From Rhodothermales bacterium (GTDB lineage: Bacteria; Bacteroidota; Rhodothermia; Rhodothermales; BA12), in NCBI GenBank assembly GCA_014879465.1, contig JACSSA010000104.1, positions 1 to 32,241 on the forward strand: a stretch of 32,241 nucleotides of DNA, given 5' to 3'. The translations under genes were made by a program, and so were the position numbers. Shown here piece after piece: positions 23,109 to 30,241 of the stretch (within the stretch, counting starts at the first letter, position 1; the number at the start of each line of letters is the position of its first letter). The notes under the pieces are model-generated. The model was given only the letters and a program-made list of their open reading frames with translations. It was not told the origin of the DNA and did not search any database.

Positions 23109-23990
23109 CTACGCATCCTTCGCCATCTGCCCCCACATCAGCTTCTCGCGCAAGGTGTTGAAGAAGTGCTGGCCGTCGAGGCGGACGAGCCGTAAGTCGT
23201 GCGACGCTCGCTCGATCACGAACGATTCGGCGGGAGCCTCCACCACATGCGCGGTGCCGTCGATGGCGACCACGAACGGCGTTCCCCGCGTCTTGACCGT
23301 CGCTTCGATGCGCACCGTGTCGGGCAGGACGACGGGGCGGACGGTCAGCGTGTGCGGCGCGACCGGCGAGAGCACGACGACGCCCGCTGTCGGGTAGACG
23401 ATCGGCCCGCCGACGGACAGCGAGTAGGCGGTCGAACCCGTTGGGGTGGCCACGATCAGCCCGTCGCCCCAGTAGGTGTTGAGGTATGCGCCGTCCACGG
23501 TCACGCGCACCGAAATCAGGCCGGCGCGCCCGTAGCGCTCGAACGAGAACTCGTTGACGGCCCACGGCGTGGCGAATGGCAATCCGTCGTGATGGGCGGC
23601 GAGGATGGCGCGGTTTTCGACGTGGTAGTGCCCGGCCTCGACGGCGGCAATGGCCTGTTGAATCTCCTGCGTCTCGATGTCGGCCAAAAATCCGAGTCGT
23701 CCGATGTTGACGCCGAGGATGGGCGTGCACGCCGGGCCAACGGCGTGGGCGGTGCGCAGGAGCGTCCCGTCGCCGCCAAACGACAGCACGAGGTCGGACG
23801 TGCGGGCAAACGCCGCATCTGCCGCGCCGTCGAGCACCTCGGCCTCCACCAACCCGCGCTCGGCCAGTCCGGCGGCGAGATCGGGATCGAGGCGAAACGG
23901 CAGGCCTTGGGCGTTGAGCCACCGAACGAGATCGGCAGCCGGCGACCAGAGGGCCGACTTGGTGACGTTTCCGGTGAGGCCGTAGGTCAA
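23109..23990 (-). CDS. nadK: NAD kinase
   Basis: A 293-residue kinase that makes NADP+ from NAD+ and ATP. The catalytic GGDGT motif is at residues 72-76 (D74), then NIGRLGFLAD, NEFSFERYGRAGLI and the substrate-binding GDGLIVATPTGSTAYSLSVGGP. The start appears to be a TTG: TYGLTGNVTKSALW is the N-terminus I recall for the Bacteroidota form, and no in-frame ATG or GTG lies upstream in the open frame. One base upstream of this TTG begins an array of eight GTGCGAA heptamers (plus-strand reading). The leader is therefore made of repeats and has no Shine-Dalgarno sequence. Function is certain; how the array affects expression is open. Confidence 0.95.
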   Translation of the reverse strand: MTYGLTGNVTKSALWSPAADLVRWLNAQGLPFRLDPDLAAGLAERGLVEAEVLDGAADAAFARTSDLVLSFGGDGTLLRTAHAVGPACTPILGVNIGRLGFLADIETQEIQQAIAAVEAGHYHVENRAILAAHHDGLPFATPWAVNEFSFERYGRAGLISVRVTVDGAYLNTYWGDGLIVATPTGSTAYSLSVGGPIVYPTAGVVVLSPVAPHTLTVRPVVLPDTVRIEATVKTRGTPFVVAIDGTAHVVEAPAESFVIERASHDLRLVRLDGQHFFNTLREKLMWGQMAKDA

Positions 23991-23991
23991 G

Positions 23992-24047
23992 GTGCGAAGT
24001 GCGAAGTGCGAAGTGCGAAGTGCGAAGTGCGAAGTGCGAAGTGCGAA
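23992..24047. repeat. Heptanucleotide tandem array, eight perfect GTGCGAA units
   Basis: Eight identical 7-bp units run without interruption, ending in GG. The array starts one base upstream of the minus-strand NAD kinase start codon and lies in the divergent region shared with the FAD oxidoreductase gene. It has no stop codon in some frames, which explains the repeated RSAKCEV and HFALRTS peptides in the ORF track; these are not real proteins. Confidence 0.97.
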
Positions 24048-24178
24048 GGTGGAACCGGAGGATGCCCGTTGGTTCCGCGCCGGAGCGTCGGTTCTGGCGG
24101 AAACGATTCCGGTGTGGAGTCGCCACCGTACGGTTCCGAATGTACCTTCAACCGACCGGTCTTCGACGCCTTCTCCGT

Positions 24179-25432
24179 ATGCTTCTCGTGCTCGGCAACG
24201 GCATTGCCGGCGCTACCGCCGCCCGTGTAGCGCGGACGCTTCGCTCCGACGCGGAGGTCGCGATGGTGTCGGACGAGCACCCGCTGCCGTACAGCCGCAC
24301 GGCGCTGATGTATGTGTTTATGGGACGTTTGCGTGCCCAAGACACGCACCTCTACGACGCCGCGTTCTGGGCGAAAAACCGCATCGACCGCATCGAAGGG
24401 CGCGCGGCGCGGCTGGACGCGAACGCCCGGACGCTGCATCTGGCCGACGGTCGGGCGCTGGGCTACGAACGGCTCGTGCTCGCCACCGGATCGACGCCCC
24501 GGCGACTGGACGTGCCGGGAAGCGACGCCGACGGTGTGGTGCACCTCTACGGCCTCGCCCACTTGGACGACATCGAGGCGGCGCTGCCGCACGCCAACGG
24601 GCACGCGGTGGTCGTCGGCGGCGGCCTTACGGGCGTCGAACTCGGCGAGATGCTGCGCTCCCGAGGCCTCGCCGTGACGTTCCTCGTCCGCGAACCCCGG
24701 TTGATGCCGCGCACGCTCTCCTCCGACGAATCGGCGCTGGCCGAAGCCACGATCCGCCGGCACGGCGTGGACGTGCGCACGGGCGCGTCGGTCGTCGCCG
24801 TCGAGACGGTGAGCGGACGGGCCATGGGCGTGGTGCTGGCCTCGGGCGAGACGATCCCGGCGGGACTGGTGGCGGTGGCGGTGGGCGTGGAGCCGAACGT
24901 CGATCTGGCGCGGGAGGCCGGGCTGGCCGTGCGGCGCGGCGTGGTGGTCTCCGGCACGCTCGAAACGTCGGCGACGGATGTGTTCGCGGCGGGCGACTGC
25001 GCCGAACACGCCTCCGGGCGGGTCGATCAACTGTGGTACACGGCGCGGGCGATGGGGGCGACGGCCGGGCGGGGCCTCGCGGGTCAGCCGACGGCCTACG
25101 CGCCGGGTGTGCCGTTCAACGCCGCCGCGTTCTTCGACGCCGAATGGCAGACGACCGGGTACGCGCCGGGCGACATTCCGGACGGCTGGACGGAGCGCCG
25201 CTGGCGCGACGACGCGGCGGGCCAAGCCTTCCGCCTCGTTCTCGACGGCGACGGGCGCGCGGCGGGCGTTTCGTCCTTCGGGATGCGGCTGCGCCACGCC
25301 GTCTGCCAAGACTGGGTGGAACGCAGCGTCACGCTCGGCGAGGTGCTGGCCGGGCTTCGTCGTGCCCGCTTCGACCCGGAGTTTCACCGCGTCCGCACCG
25401 ACGACATCGCCTTGGCCCTCGCCGACCTGTAA
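24179..25432 (+). CDS. NAD(P)H/FAD-dependent oxidoreductase (NirB-N/rubredoxin-reductase-like)
   Basis: A 417-residue two-dinucleotide-fold flavoprotein. The FAD-binding motif is LVLGNGIAGATAA (about 3-15), the conserved LPYSRTALM follows, then LVLATGSTPRRL. The NAD(P)H fold is VVVGGGLTGVELGEML (about 142-157) and the second FAD motif is DVFAAGDCAEH. The C-terminus is a small extra domain. No redox Cys pair (CxxC) is seen, so it is not a thioredoxin-reductase type. The start is placed at the ATG at 24179; frames before it read through the heptamer array. The membrane polyferredoxin gene starts 10 bases after its stop, implying it passes electrons from NAD(P)H to that protein. The final acceptor is unknown. 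Confidence 0.87.
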   Translation: MLLVLGNGIAGATAARVARTLRSDAEVAMVSDEHPLPYSRTALMYVFMGRLRAQDTHLYDAAFWAKNRIDRIEGRAARLDANARTLHLADGRALGYERLVLATGSTPRRLDVPGSDADGVVHLYGLAHLDDIEAALPHANGHAVVVGGGLTGVELGEMLRSRGLAVTFLVREPRLMPRTLSSDESALAEATIRRHGVDVRTGASVVAVETVSGRAMGVVLASGETIPAGLVAVAVGVEPNVDLAREAGLAVRRGVVVSGTLETSATDVFAAGDCAEHASGRVDQLWYTARAMGATAGRGLAGQPTAYAPGVPFNAAAFFDAEWQTTGYAPGDIPDGWTERRWRDDAAGQAFRLVLDGDGRAAGVSSFGMRLRHAVCQDWVERSVTLGEVLAGLRRARFDPEFHRVRTDDIALALADL

Positions 25433-25442
25433 CCCGACGCGC

Positions 25443-26741
25443 ATGACCCTTTCCGATCGCCTCGCTCTCGCGTCCGGAGGCGTTGCCCTCGCCACGGTCG
25501 GGCTTGCCGTGGCAGGCGTTCCGATGCCGCCGGGTCTGGGCCTGGCGCTCGTACTCGGCGGCTTCGCGGCGGCGGCGCTGCTCGTGCTGCCGCGTTACGC
25601 CGCGCAACCGTCGGCGGTGGCGCTCGACGGCACGATGCGCGCCTCGGCTACGGCCCGGGGCGGCGTGGCGTGGGCGATGGCGCTCGTGCTGACGGCCTAT
25701 TACGCCGCGACGTACTGGTTTCCGGGCCGGCTGGACGGCCTCGTGCGCCTCTTCGAACCGCTCAGCCACGCGCTGCGCGGGCGGGATTCCGACGTCTGGT
25801 TCGTCTACGGCACCTTCTACACCCTCGCCGTGGCGGCGATGGGCGTCCGCGCGCTCGTCAAGTACCGCGATCATCCGTACCACCGCGCCCGAACGCTCGC
25901 GGTGATGGCCGTGCAGACGCTGCTGGCGTGGGCACTCCCGGCGCTGCTCGTGCGCCTGCAACGGCCCGAGCTGTACTTCTCCTACACCTGGCCGCTCGAC
26001 TACGACTTCCTCTTTCCGTCGAACGTCCAGATGCTCCGCGACCACGGCACGCTTGGCCTCTTCGCGCTCGTGTGGGGCGTTCTGCTGCTGGCCGTCGTGA
26101 CGCCTATGCTGACGTATTTCTACGGCAAACGGTGGTACTGCGCGTGGGTGTGCGGCTGCGGCGGGCTGGCTGAGACGGCGGGCGATCCGTACCGCCACCT
26201 CGCCGACCCGAGCCTGCGGGCGTGGAAGATCGAGCGGTGGACGATCCACAGCGTCCTCGTGCTGATCGTGGCGACGACGGCGCTCGTATGGCTTCGGGCG
26301 ACCACCGGGTTTGGCGGCGCGGTCTCCGACGCGCTCGCCCGGTTCTACGGCTTCGGCATCGGCGCGGTGTTTTCGGGCGTCGTGGGCGTGGGCTTCTATC
26401 CGCTGCTCGGTGCGCGGGTGTGGTGCCGGTTCGGCTGCCCGATGGCGGCGATTTTGGGGATTCAGCAGCGGTTTTTCTCCCGGTTTCGCATCACCGTCAA
26501 CGGCGGCGCGTGCATCTCGTGCGGCAACTGCACGACGTACTGCGAGATGGGCATCGACGTGCGGCACTACGCCCAGCGCGGGCAAAACATCGTGCGGGCC
26601 TCCTGCGTCGGGTGCGGCGCGTGCGCGTCGGTGTGCCCTCGGGGCGTGCTGCGGCTGGAAAACGGCCCCGGTGCGCGGATGGGCGAACGCGTCGGGCCGG
26701 GCGCGTTTGTACCGGAAGATGCGTTGGACGTTTTGACGTGA
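25443..26741 (+). CDS. Membrane-bound 4Fe-4S polyferredoxin (NapH/NosR/CcoG-like)
   Basis: A 432-residue inner-membrane electron-transfer protein with about seven or eight hydrophobic helices. These include GVALATVGLAVAGV near the start, VAWAMALVLTAYYAATYWF, FALVWGVLLLAVVTPMLTYFYG and SVLVLIVATTALVWL. Two cytosolic-loop Cys motifs typical of the NapH group follow membrane segments: WYCAWVCGCGG and VWCRFGCPM. The C-terminal domain (about 350-410) has two ferredoxin clusters, CISCGNCTTYC and CVGCGACASVCP. Translated 10 bases after the FAD oxidoreductase gene, it likely receives electrons from it and delivers them to or across the membrane. No terminal reductase is adjacent, so the physiological acceptor is unknown. 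Confidence 0.87.
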   Translation: MTLSDRLALASGGVALATVGLAVAGVPMPPGLGLALVLGGFAAAALLVLPRYAAQPSAVALDGTMRASATARGGVAWAMALVLTAYYAATYWFPGRLDGLVRLFEPLSHALRGRDSDVWFVYGTFYTLAVAAMGVRALVKYRDHPYHRARTLAVMAVQTLLAWALPALLVRLQRPELYFSYTWPLDYDFLFPSNVQMLRDHGTLGLFALVWGVLLLAVVTPMLTYFYGKRWYCAWVCGCGGLAETAGDPYRHLADPSLRAWKIERWTIHSVLVLIVATTALVWLRATTGFGGAVSDALARFYGFGIGAVFSGVVGVGFYPLLGARVWCRFGCPMAAILGIQQRFFSRFRITVNGGACISCGNCTTYCEMGIDVRHYAQRGQNIVRASCVGCGACASVCPRGVLRLENGPGARMGERVGPGAFVPEDALDVLT

Positions 26742-26781
26742 CGGGGGCGATGGAATCGCGACGGTATCGCCCCGTCCGCCC

Positions 26782-26810
26782 GTAGAGACGCCCCAGTGGG
26801 GCGTCTCTAC
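26782..26810. repeat. Perfect 13-bp palindrome with 3-base loop
   Basis: GTAGAGACGCCCC-AGT-GGGGCGTCTCTAC lies between the polyferredoxin and fabI genes. It could act as a terminator, but no T tract follows. From memory, GTAGAGACG...CGTCTCTAC palindromes are scattered through cyanobacterial and Bacteroidota genomes, so it is probably a small dispersed palindrome. Confidence 0.8.
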
Positions 26811-26811
26811 C

Positions 26812-26848
26812 ACCGTCCATCCACCGCGTTCAAACCGTCCATCCACCG
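26812..26848 (+). repeat. Two direct copies of a 15-base sequence
   Basis: ACCGTCCATCCACCG occurs at 26812-26826 and again at 26834-26848, a 22-base period, just after the palindrome and upstream of fabI. It could be an operator pair or simple slippage; nothing else distinguishes these. Confidence 0.6.
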
Positions 26849-26930
26849 AAAACCAGATTTCGGCATCGGAAACCGGCAACCGCCAATGCCCGCCCTGTTC
26901 GTACCTTTACCGCCCTCATCACCCGACGAC

Positions 26931-27815
26931 ATGGCTGCTACGCCCCTTTCCGGACACGGCCTGCTGCAAGGCAAAACCGGCATCATCTTTGGCGCACTCA
27001 ACCCGCAAAGCCTCGCGTGGTATATCGCCGAGGCCGTCCACCGCGAAGGCGGGCGGTTCGTGCTCACCAACGCACCCGTGGCCCAGCGCCTCGGCGAAGT
27101 CGACGCCCTCTCGGAGAAAACCGGCGCGCCGCTCATCTGGGCCGACGCCACGTCCACCGACGACCTCGACCGGCTCTTCGCAGAGGCCACCGCCCACTTC
27201 GGCGGCGGCATCGACTTCATCGTCCACTCCATCGGGATGGGGATGAACGTGCGCAAAAACCGCCCGTACGAAGACCTCAACCCCGACTGGTTCCTCAAGA
27301 CGCTCGACATCTCGGCGGCCAGCCTCCACCGCACCATCACGCAGGGCCTCAAGGCCGGGGCGCTCAACGACGGCGGCTCCATCGTGACGCTCTCGTTCAT
27401 CGGGGCGCAGCGTACGTTCTCTAAGTACAGCGAAATGGGCGACGCCAAGGCGCTGCTCGAATCGATCGTCCGCTCCTACGGCTACCGCCTCGCCAAACGC
27501 GGCATCCGCATCAACTCCGTCTCCCAAAGCCCCACCCGCACCAGCGCCGGCAGCGGCATCCGCGGCTTCGACCTGCTCTACACCTTCGCCGAGACGATGG
27601 CCCCGCTGGGCAACGCCGACTCGGACTCGTGCGCCGACTACGTCGTCTCGCTCCTGTCGGACTACACGCGGATGGTGACGATGCAAAACCTCTTCCACGA
27701 CGGCGGCTTCTCCACGATGGGCGTGACGGACGAACTGCTCGAACTCCTCGGCGAGGGGCTGCTCAAAGGCCAGGACTCGTCGGCGCTGCAAGAGTTGTTT
27801 GGCGACAAGAAGTAA
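26931..27815 (+). CDS. fabI: Enoyl-[acyl-carrier-protein] reductase, Bacteroidota-type FabI
   Basis: A 294-residue SDR enzyme for the last reduction step of fatty-acid elongation. The NAD-binding start is GKTGIIFGALNPQSLAW, with IDFIVHSIGMGMNVR in the middle. The active-site Tyr and Lys are in KYSEMGDAKALLES (Y-x6-K spacing), and the C-terminal NLFHDGGFSTMG is typical. The segment AQRTF before the Tyr is the Bacteroidota version. Where E. coli FabI has its extra Tyr (Y146, in LSYLG) this protein has Phe (LSFIG). The start is set at the ATG at 26931; an in-frame ATG at 26886 would add 15 unconserved residues. A HAD phosphatase gene follows 24 bases later. Confidence 0.92.
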   Translation: MAATPLSGHGLLQGKTGIIFGALNPQSLAWYIAEAVHREGGRFVLTNAPVAQRLGEVDALSEKTGAPLIWADATSTDDLDRLFAEATAHFGGGIDFIVHSIGMGMNVRKNRPYEDLNPDWFLKTLDISAASLHRTITQGLKAGALNDGGSIVTLSFIGAQRTFSKYSEMGDAKALLESIVRSYGYRLAKRGIRINSVSQSPTRTSAGSGIRGFDLLYTFAETMAPLGNADSDSCADYVVSLLSDYTRMVTMQNLFHDGGFSTMGVTDELLELLGEGLLKGQDSSALQELFGDKK

Positions 27816-27839
27816 GACCGCTTCCGCATCTCGCCGCCT

Positions 27840-28559
27840 GTGCTTTTTCTCGCCGACGTTGACGGCTGTCTCGCCGAGCCGTACCGCCCGTACAACCTCG
27901 ATGTGCTCCGCCGCGTGGCTGAGGCCATCCGCGTGCCGGGGCATCCGCCGTTTGCGCTGCTCACCGGGCGCGCCTACGGCTACGCCGAAGCCTTCGCGCA
28001 GCTGCTCGGCCTGACCGCTCCCGCCTTTTTCGAGGCCGGCGCGGGCGCGTTCCTGCTTCCCGAAGCCCGCACCGTCTGGCATCCCGCCGTCACCGACGAC
28101 GCGCTCGCGGCCCTCGACGAGGTGCGGCGCTGGTTCTTCGCCGAGTTGCTGCCCGCCGTGCCCGGCCTCGTCTTCGACCACGGCAAGCGGGCGCAGGTGG
28201 GCGTGATCGGCCCAGACGTGCGGCAGGTGCAGGAGGCGTCGGCCCGCACCCGCCGGTTCGTGGACGATCTGGGCGCGCCGCTCACCGTCTTTGAAACCCA
28301 TGTGTCGGTGGACGTGCTCGTGCACGGCCTCACCAAAGGCGACGCGCTGGACTGGATCGCCGAACTCACCGGCACGCCCGTCGACCGGATGGCGTTCATC
28401 GGCGACAGCGAGGGCGACGTGGGGGCGCTGCGGTGCGTCGGCTTTCCGTACGCTCCGGCCAACGCCACGGCTGCCGTGCAGGCCGTCGCCGAGACGATGC
28501 CGCAGCCGTTGGCCGAAGGGGTGTTGGAGGCGTACGTCTGTTATGCGAAATTGCGGTAG
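27840..28559 (+). CDS. HAD-superfamily (Cof/IIB-like) phosphatase
   Basis: A 239-residue hydrolase. The nucleophile motif is FLADVDGCL (D6, D8), motif II is the Thr in ALLTGRA, the motif III Lys is in GLTKGDALDWI, and motif IV is FIGDSEGDVGAL. A cap of the IIB type lies between motifs II and III. Family members act on sugar phosphates, phosphoglycolate or mannosyl-3-phosphoglycerate. The start is a GTG at 27840 placed directly before LFLADVDG, 24 bases after fabI, so co-transcription is likely. The substrate cannot be assigned. Confidence 0.87.
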   Translation: MLFLADVDGCLAEPYRPYNLDVLRRVAEAIRVPGHPPFALLTGRAYGYAEAFAQLLGLTAPAFFEAGAGAFLLPEARTVWHPAVTDDALAALDEVRRWFFAELLPAVPGLVFDHGKRAQVGVIGPDVRQVQEASARTRRFVDDLGAPLTVFETHVSVDVLVHGLTKGDALDWIAELTGTPVDRMAFIGDSEGDVGALRCVGFPYAPANATAAVQAVAETMPQPLAEGVLEAYVCYAKLR

Positions 28560-28572
28560 AGGCGTGCGCACC

Positions 28573-28593
28573 AACGCTTGATTTTATAGCGTT
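28573..28593 (+). terminator. Small hairpin after the HAD phosphatase gene
   Basis: AACGCT-TGATTTTAT-AGCGTT forms a 6-bp stem with a 9-base loop, followed by TTAAGG. The T tract is short, so this is only a weak terminator candidate; the AT-rich loop could instead belong to the promoter of the next gene. Confidence 0.3.
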
Positions 28594-28632
28594 TAAGGAC
28601 GAACGCCGCCGCGCCGAAACCGTTAGTGCCCC

Positions 28633-29502
28633 GTGTCTTCCCGCCTGCCCCGCGCAATCCCACGGATGCCCCGTCTGCTCTTCTTCGCCGTGTGCGCTGC
28701 CGCACTCGCGCTTCCCGTCTTTAATGTTGCGCGCGCCCAATCGCCCGCGGACGCCCTGCACGGCCCGTCCGGGGCCTTTGCCGATACGTCGCTGGTGGCG
28801 CTCTTTGAGCCGCCGCACGACACGACCGATCGGCCGACGGTCGACGACCTGTACTACCTGCTGCGCGACGCCCGGCTTTTCGGTAGCGCCGACGATTCCC
28901 GTCCGATGGAGACGCTGCGCCGCCGCATGCCCATCTACCGTCTTGGGATGCGCGGCGGCTACACCCACGTCCGCCTCGACGACGGGCGCGAGGGGTACGT
29001 CGAAGGCTTCCCGATGGCCAACGTGTGGGTGCGCGTGTCCAAGCGCGAAAGCCGCCTCGACCTGTTCCGCGGGGCCGACCTCATTCGCTCCTACCGCGCC
29101 GACTTCGGCTACAATCCGCTCTCCGACAAAGAACAGCGCGGATCCACGAGCGACCCCGATCACTGGCGCACGCCCGAGGGCACGTTCACCATCGTCAAGC
29201 GCAACCCGAACTCGCAGTACTACCGCGCCTTCGTGCTGAGCTACCCCACCGCCGACCACGCCCGACGCGCCTTCGAGACCGGGCTGATCTCCCGGCGCGA
29301 GCGCGACGCCATCGAGCAGGCCGACCGCGACGGCACGATGCCGCCGATGAACACTGCGCTCGGCGGGATGATCGAGATCCACGGGCGCGGCTCCGGCCAA
29401 GGGCTGAACTGGACGCAGGGCTGCGTCGCCCTCCGCGACGAGCACATGGACGAGTTGTGGAACGTCCTCCCCGAAGGCGTCTCCGTCGTCATCGAGCAGT
29501 AA
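28633..29502 (+). CDS. L,D-transpeptidase (YkuD domain), secreted
   Basis: A 289-residue exported protein with a signal peptide (LLFFAVCAAALALPVFNVARAQ). An SH3-like or linker region follows (about 100-135, GYTHVRLDDGREGYVEGF), then a YkuD catalytic domain (about 132-289). The active site is H250 (MIEIHGRG) and C264 in NWTQGCVALRDEHMDELW, the standard TxGCVAL motif. The family forms 3-3 cross-links in peptidoglycan or attaches proteins to it. The frame opens at a GTG (28633); the ATG at 28666 (MPRLLFF) would give a cleaner signal peptide and may be the true start. The gene borders the cassette island on its right. Confidence 0.9.
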   Translation: MSSRLPRAIPRMPRLLFFAVCAAALALPVFNVARAQSPADALHGPSGAFADTSLVALFEPPHDTTDRPTVDDLYYLLRDARLFGSADDSRPMETLRRRMPIYRLGMRGGYTHVRLDDGREGYVEGFPMANVWVRVSKRESRLDLFRGADLIRSYRADFGYNPLSDKEQRGSTSDPDHWRTPEGTFTIVKRNPNSQYYRAFVLSYPTADHARRAFETGLISRRERDAIEQADRDGTMPPMNTALGGMIEIHGRGSGQGLNWTQGCVALRDEHMDELWNVLPEGVSVVIEQ

Positions 29503-29659
29503 ACGTCAGGCTGGGCTCAGGCGTTCGAGCGGGCTGGTCGTGGCCACCGCCGAGCGGGTGATGTGCAGGTACTGCTACGTTGTGGCCTAGCCGAGACGAC
29601 GGCAGGCGGTAGCGACCGCCTTGAGGAGGCGGGGCGAATCGTGGGACATCGGGCGTTCG

Positions 29660-29789
29660 GCATAACACGTTGGCGTTATAGAGACCGAATCAGGCCGAGC
29701 ATACCCTCCGGGACGAAAAAAAAACGTGCGGGACGCACGAAAGCCAGTTGCGCAGTCGGCATTTGCGCGTTATGTTACGCTGGTTATGC
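29660..29789 (+). other. Possible decayed attC site
   Basis: GCATAAC (29660-29666) and GTTATGC (29783-29789) are perfectly complementary and 130 bases apart end to end, the size of a long attC. The inner arms pair only poorly, so this could be a worn site or chance. Nested extra copies of the same boxes occur within it. Confidence 0.3.
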
Positions 29790-29803
29790 CGATTCTCTCG
29801 TCC

Positions 29804-29842
29804 GCATAACACCCGAGCGTTCCGCTCAATCATTGGTTATAC
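29804..29842 (+). other. Short attC-like site left of the cassette
   Basis: GCATAAC (R''-like), spacer ACCC, GAGCG-TTC-CGCTC stem (L-like), spacer, then GTTATAC (R'-like). The order and symmetry match an attC site, but 39 bases is shorter than usual. The R''-like box is an exact complement of GTTATGC at 29783-29789, as expected if 29784-29836 were a tiny cassette without a gene. Confidence 0.4.
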
Positions 29843-29930
29843 GGCCTCTCCACGCACAAGCCCTGTACGGTGTGACGCGGGGTTGGCGCCGTTCGCCAGT
29901 AGACTCTCGGCTCACTCACCTCGACAGCTC

Positions 29931-30167
29931 ATGGCGCAGTACAAGTACGACCAGTACCTTAGTCAGAACAACCACGCGGAGTACGACAAGCTGTACTCGC
30001 CCGGAGAGAACTGCCCGAACTCTGGTATCTACCGCTGTGAAGTCTGCGGAGACGAGATCGCCTCAAACAAGGGAAACCCCTTCCCGCCCCAGAACCACCA
30101 TCAGCACGCTCAGGGGAAGGGTCCAATCCGCTGGAAGCTGATCGTCTTCTCACAGCAAAAGAAGTAG
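29931..30167 (+). CDS. Small zinc-ribbon-like cassette protein
   Basis: A 78-residue hydrophilic protein with a probable zinc site: YRCEVCGDEIA supplies a CxxC, and NHHQH plus a Cys in GENCPNSG may complete it. The run SGIYRCEVCGDEI and the following KGNPFPPQNHH resemble a short bacterial family I know only as small proteins of unknown function, sometimes labelled protein L. A lysine-rich end (SQQKK) follows WKLIVF. It is the first gene of the cassette and visibly lower in GC than neighbouring chromosomal genes. The ORF track starts at 29748, but that extension reads through attC-like DNA, so the ATG at 29931 is used. Function unknown. Confidence 0.75.
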   Translation: MAQYKYDQYLSQNNHAEYDKLYSPGENCPNSGIYRCEVCGDEIASNKGNPFPPQNHHQHAQGKGPIRWKLIVFSQQKK

Positions 30168-30241
30168 AGCTTGCCGAACTATACTCCGTCGTTCGTCGTT
30201 CTAAAGCCTGCACAACTCCACCTCATCAACCGCGGAACACT

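Larger units (their letters stand above)
29503..29930. other. 428-base gene-free region with attC-like fragments
   Basis: No convincing ORF is found here. The left part (29503-29655) is GC-rich without recognisable signals. From 29660 the sequence becomes richer in A+T and carries several inverted CATAAC/GTTATG motifs, an A9 run (29716-29724) and a CGTGC-GGGAC-GCACG hairpin (29725-29739). I read it as the start of an integron-type cassette island; separate entries give the sites. Confidence 0.6.

Noticed and set aside
23992-24047. Heptamer array as a CRISPR-like array or coding repeat
   Set aside because: The units are 7 bp with no spacers; the repeated peptides in three frames come from repeat translation only.
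29503-29660. attI site or integrase remnant left of the cassette
   Set aside because: No tyrosine-recombinase motif in any frame and no recognisable attI core; only general GC-rich sequence.
29563-30141. 192-codon plus-strand frame across the cassette boundary
   Set aside because: It reads through attC-like boxes and then in the wrong frame over the zinc-ribbon gene; no family resemblance.
30168-30241. A separate attC between the two cassette genes
   Set aside because: Only 74 bases, no GTTRRRY box and no complementary AAC box with pairing arms.
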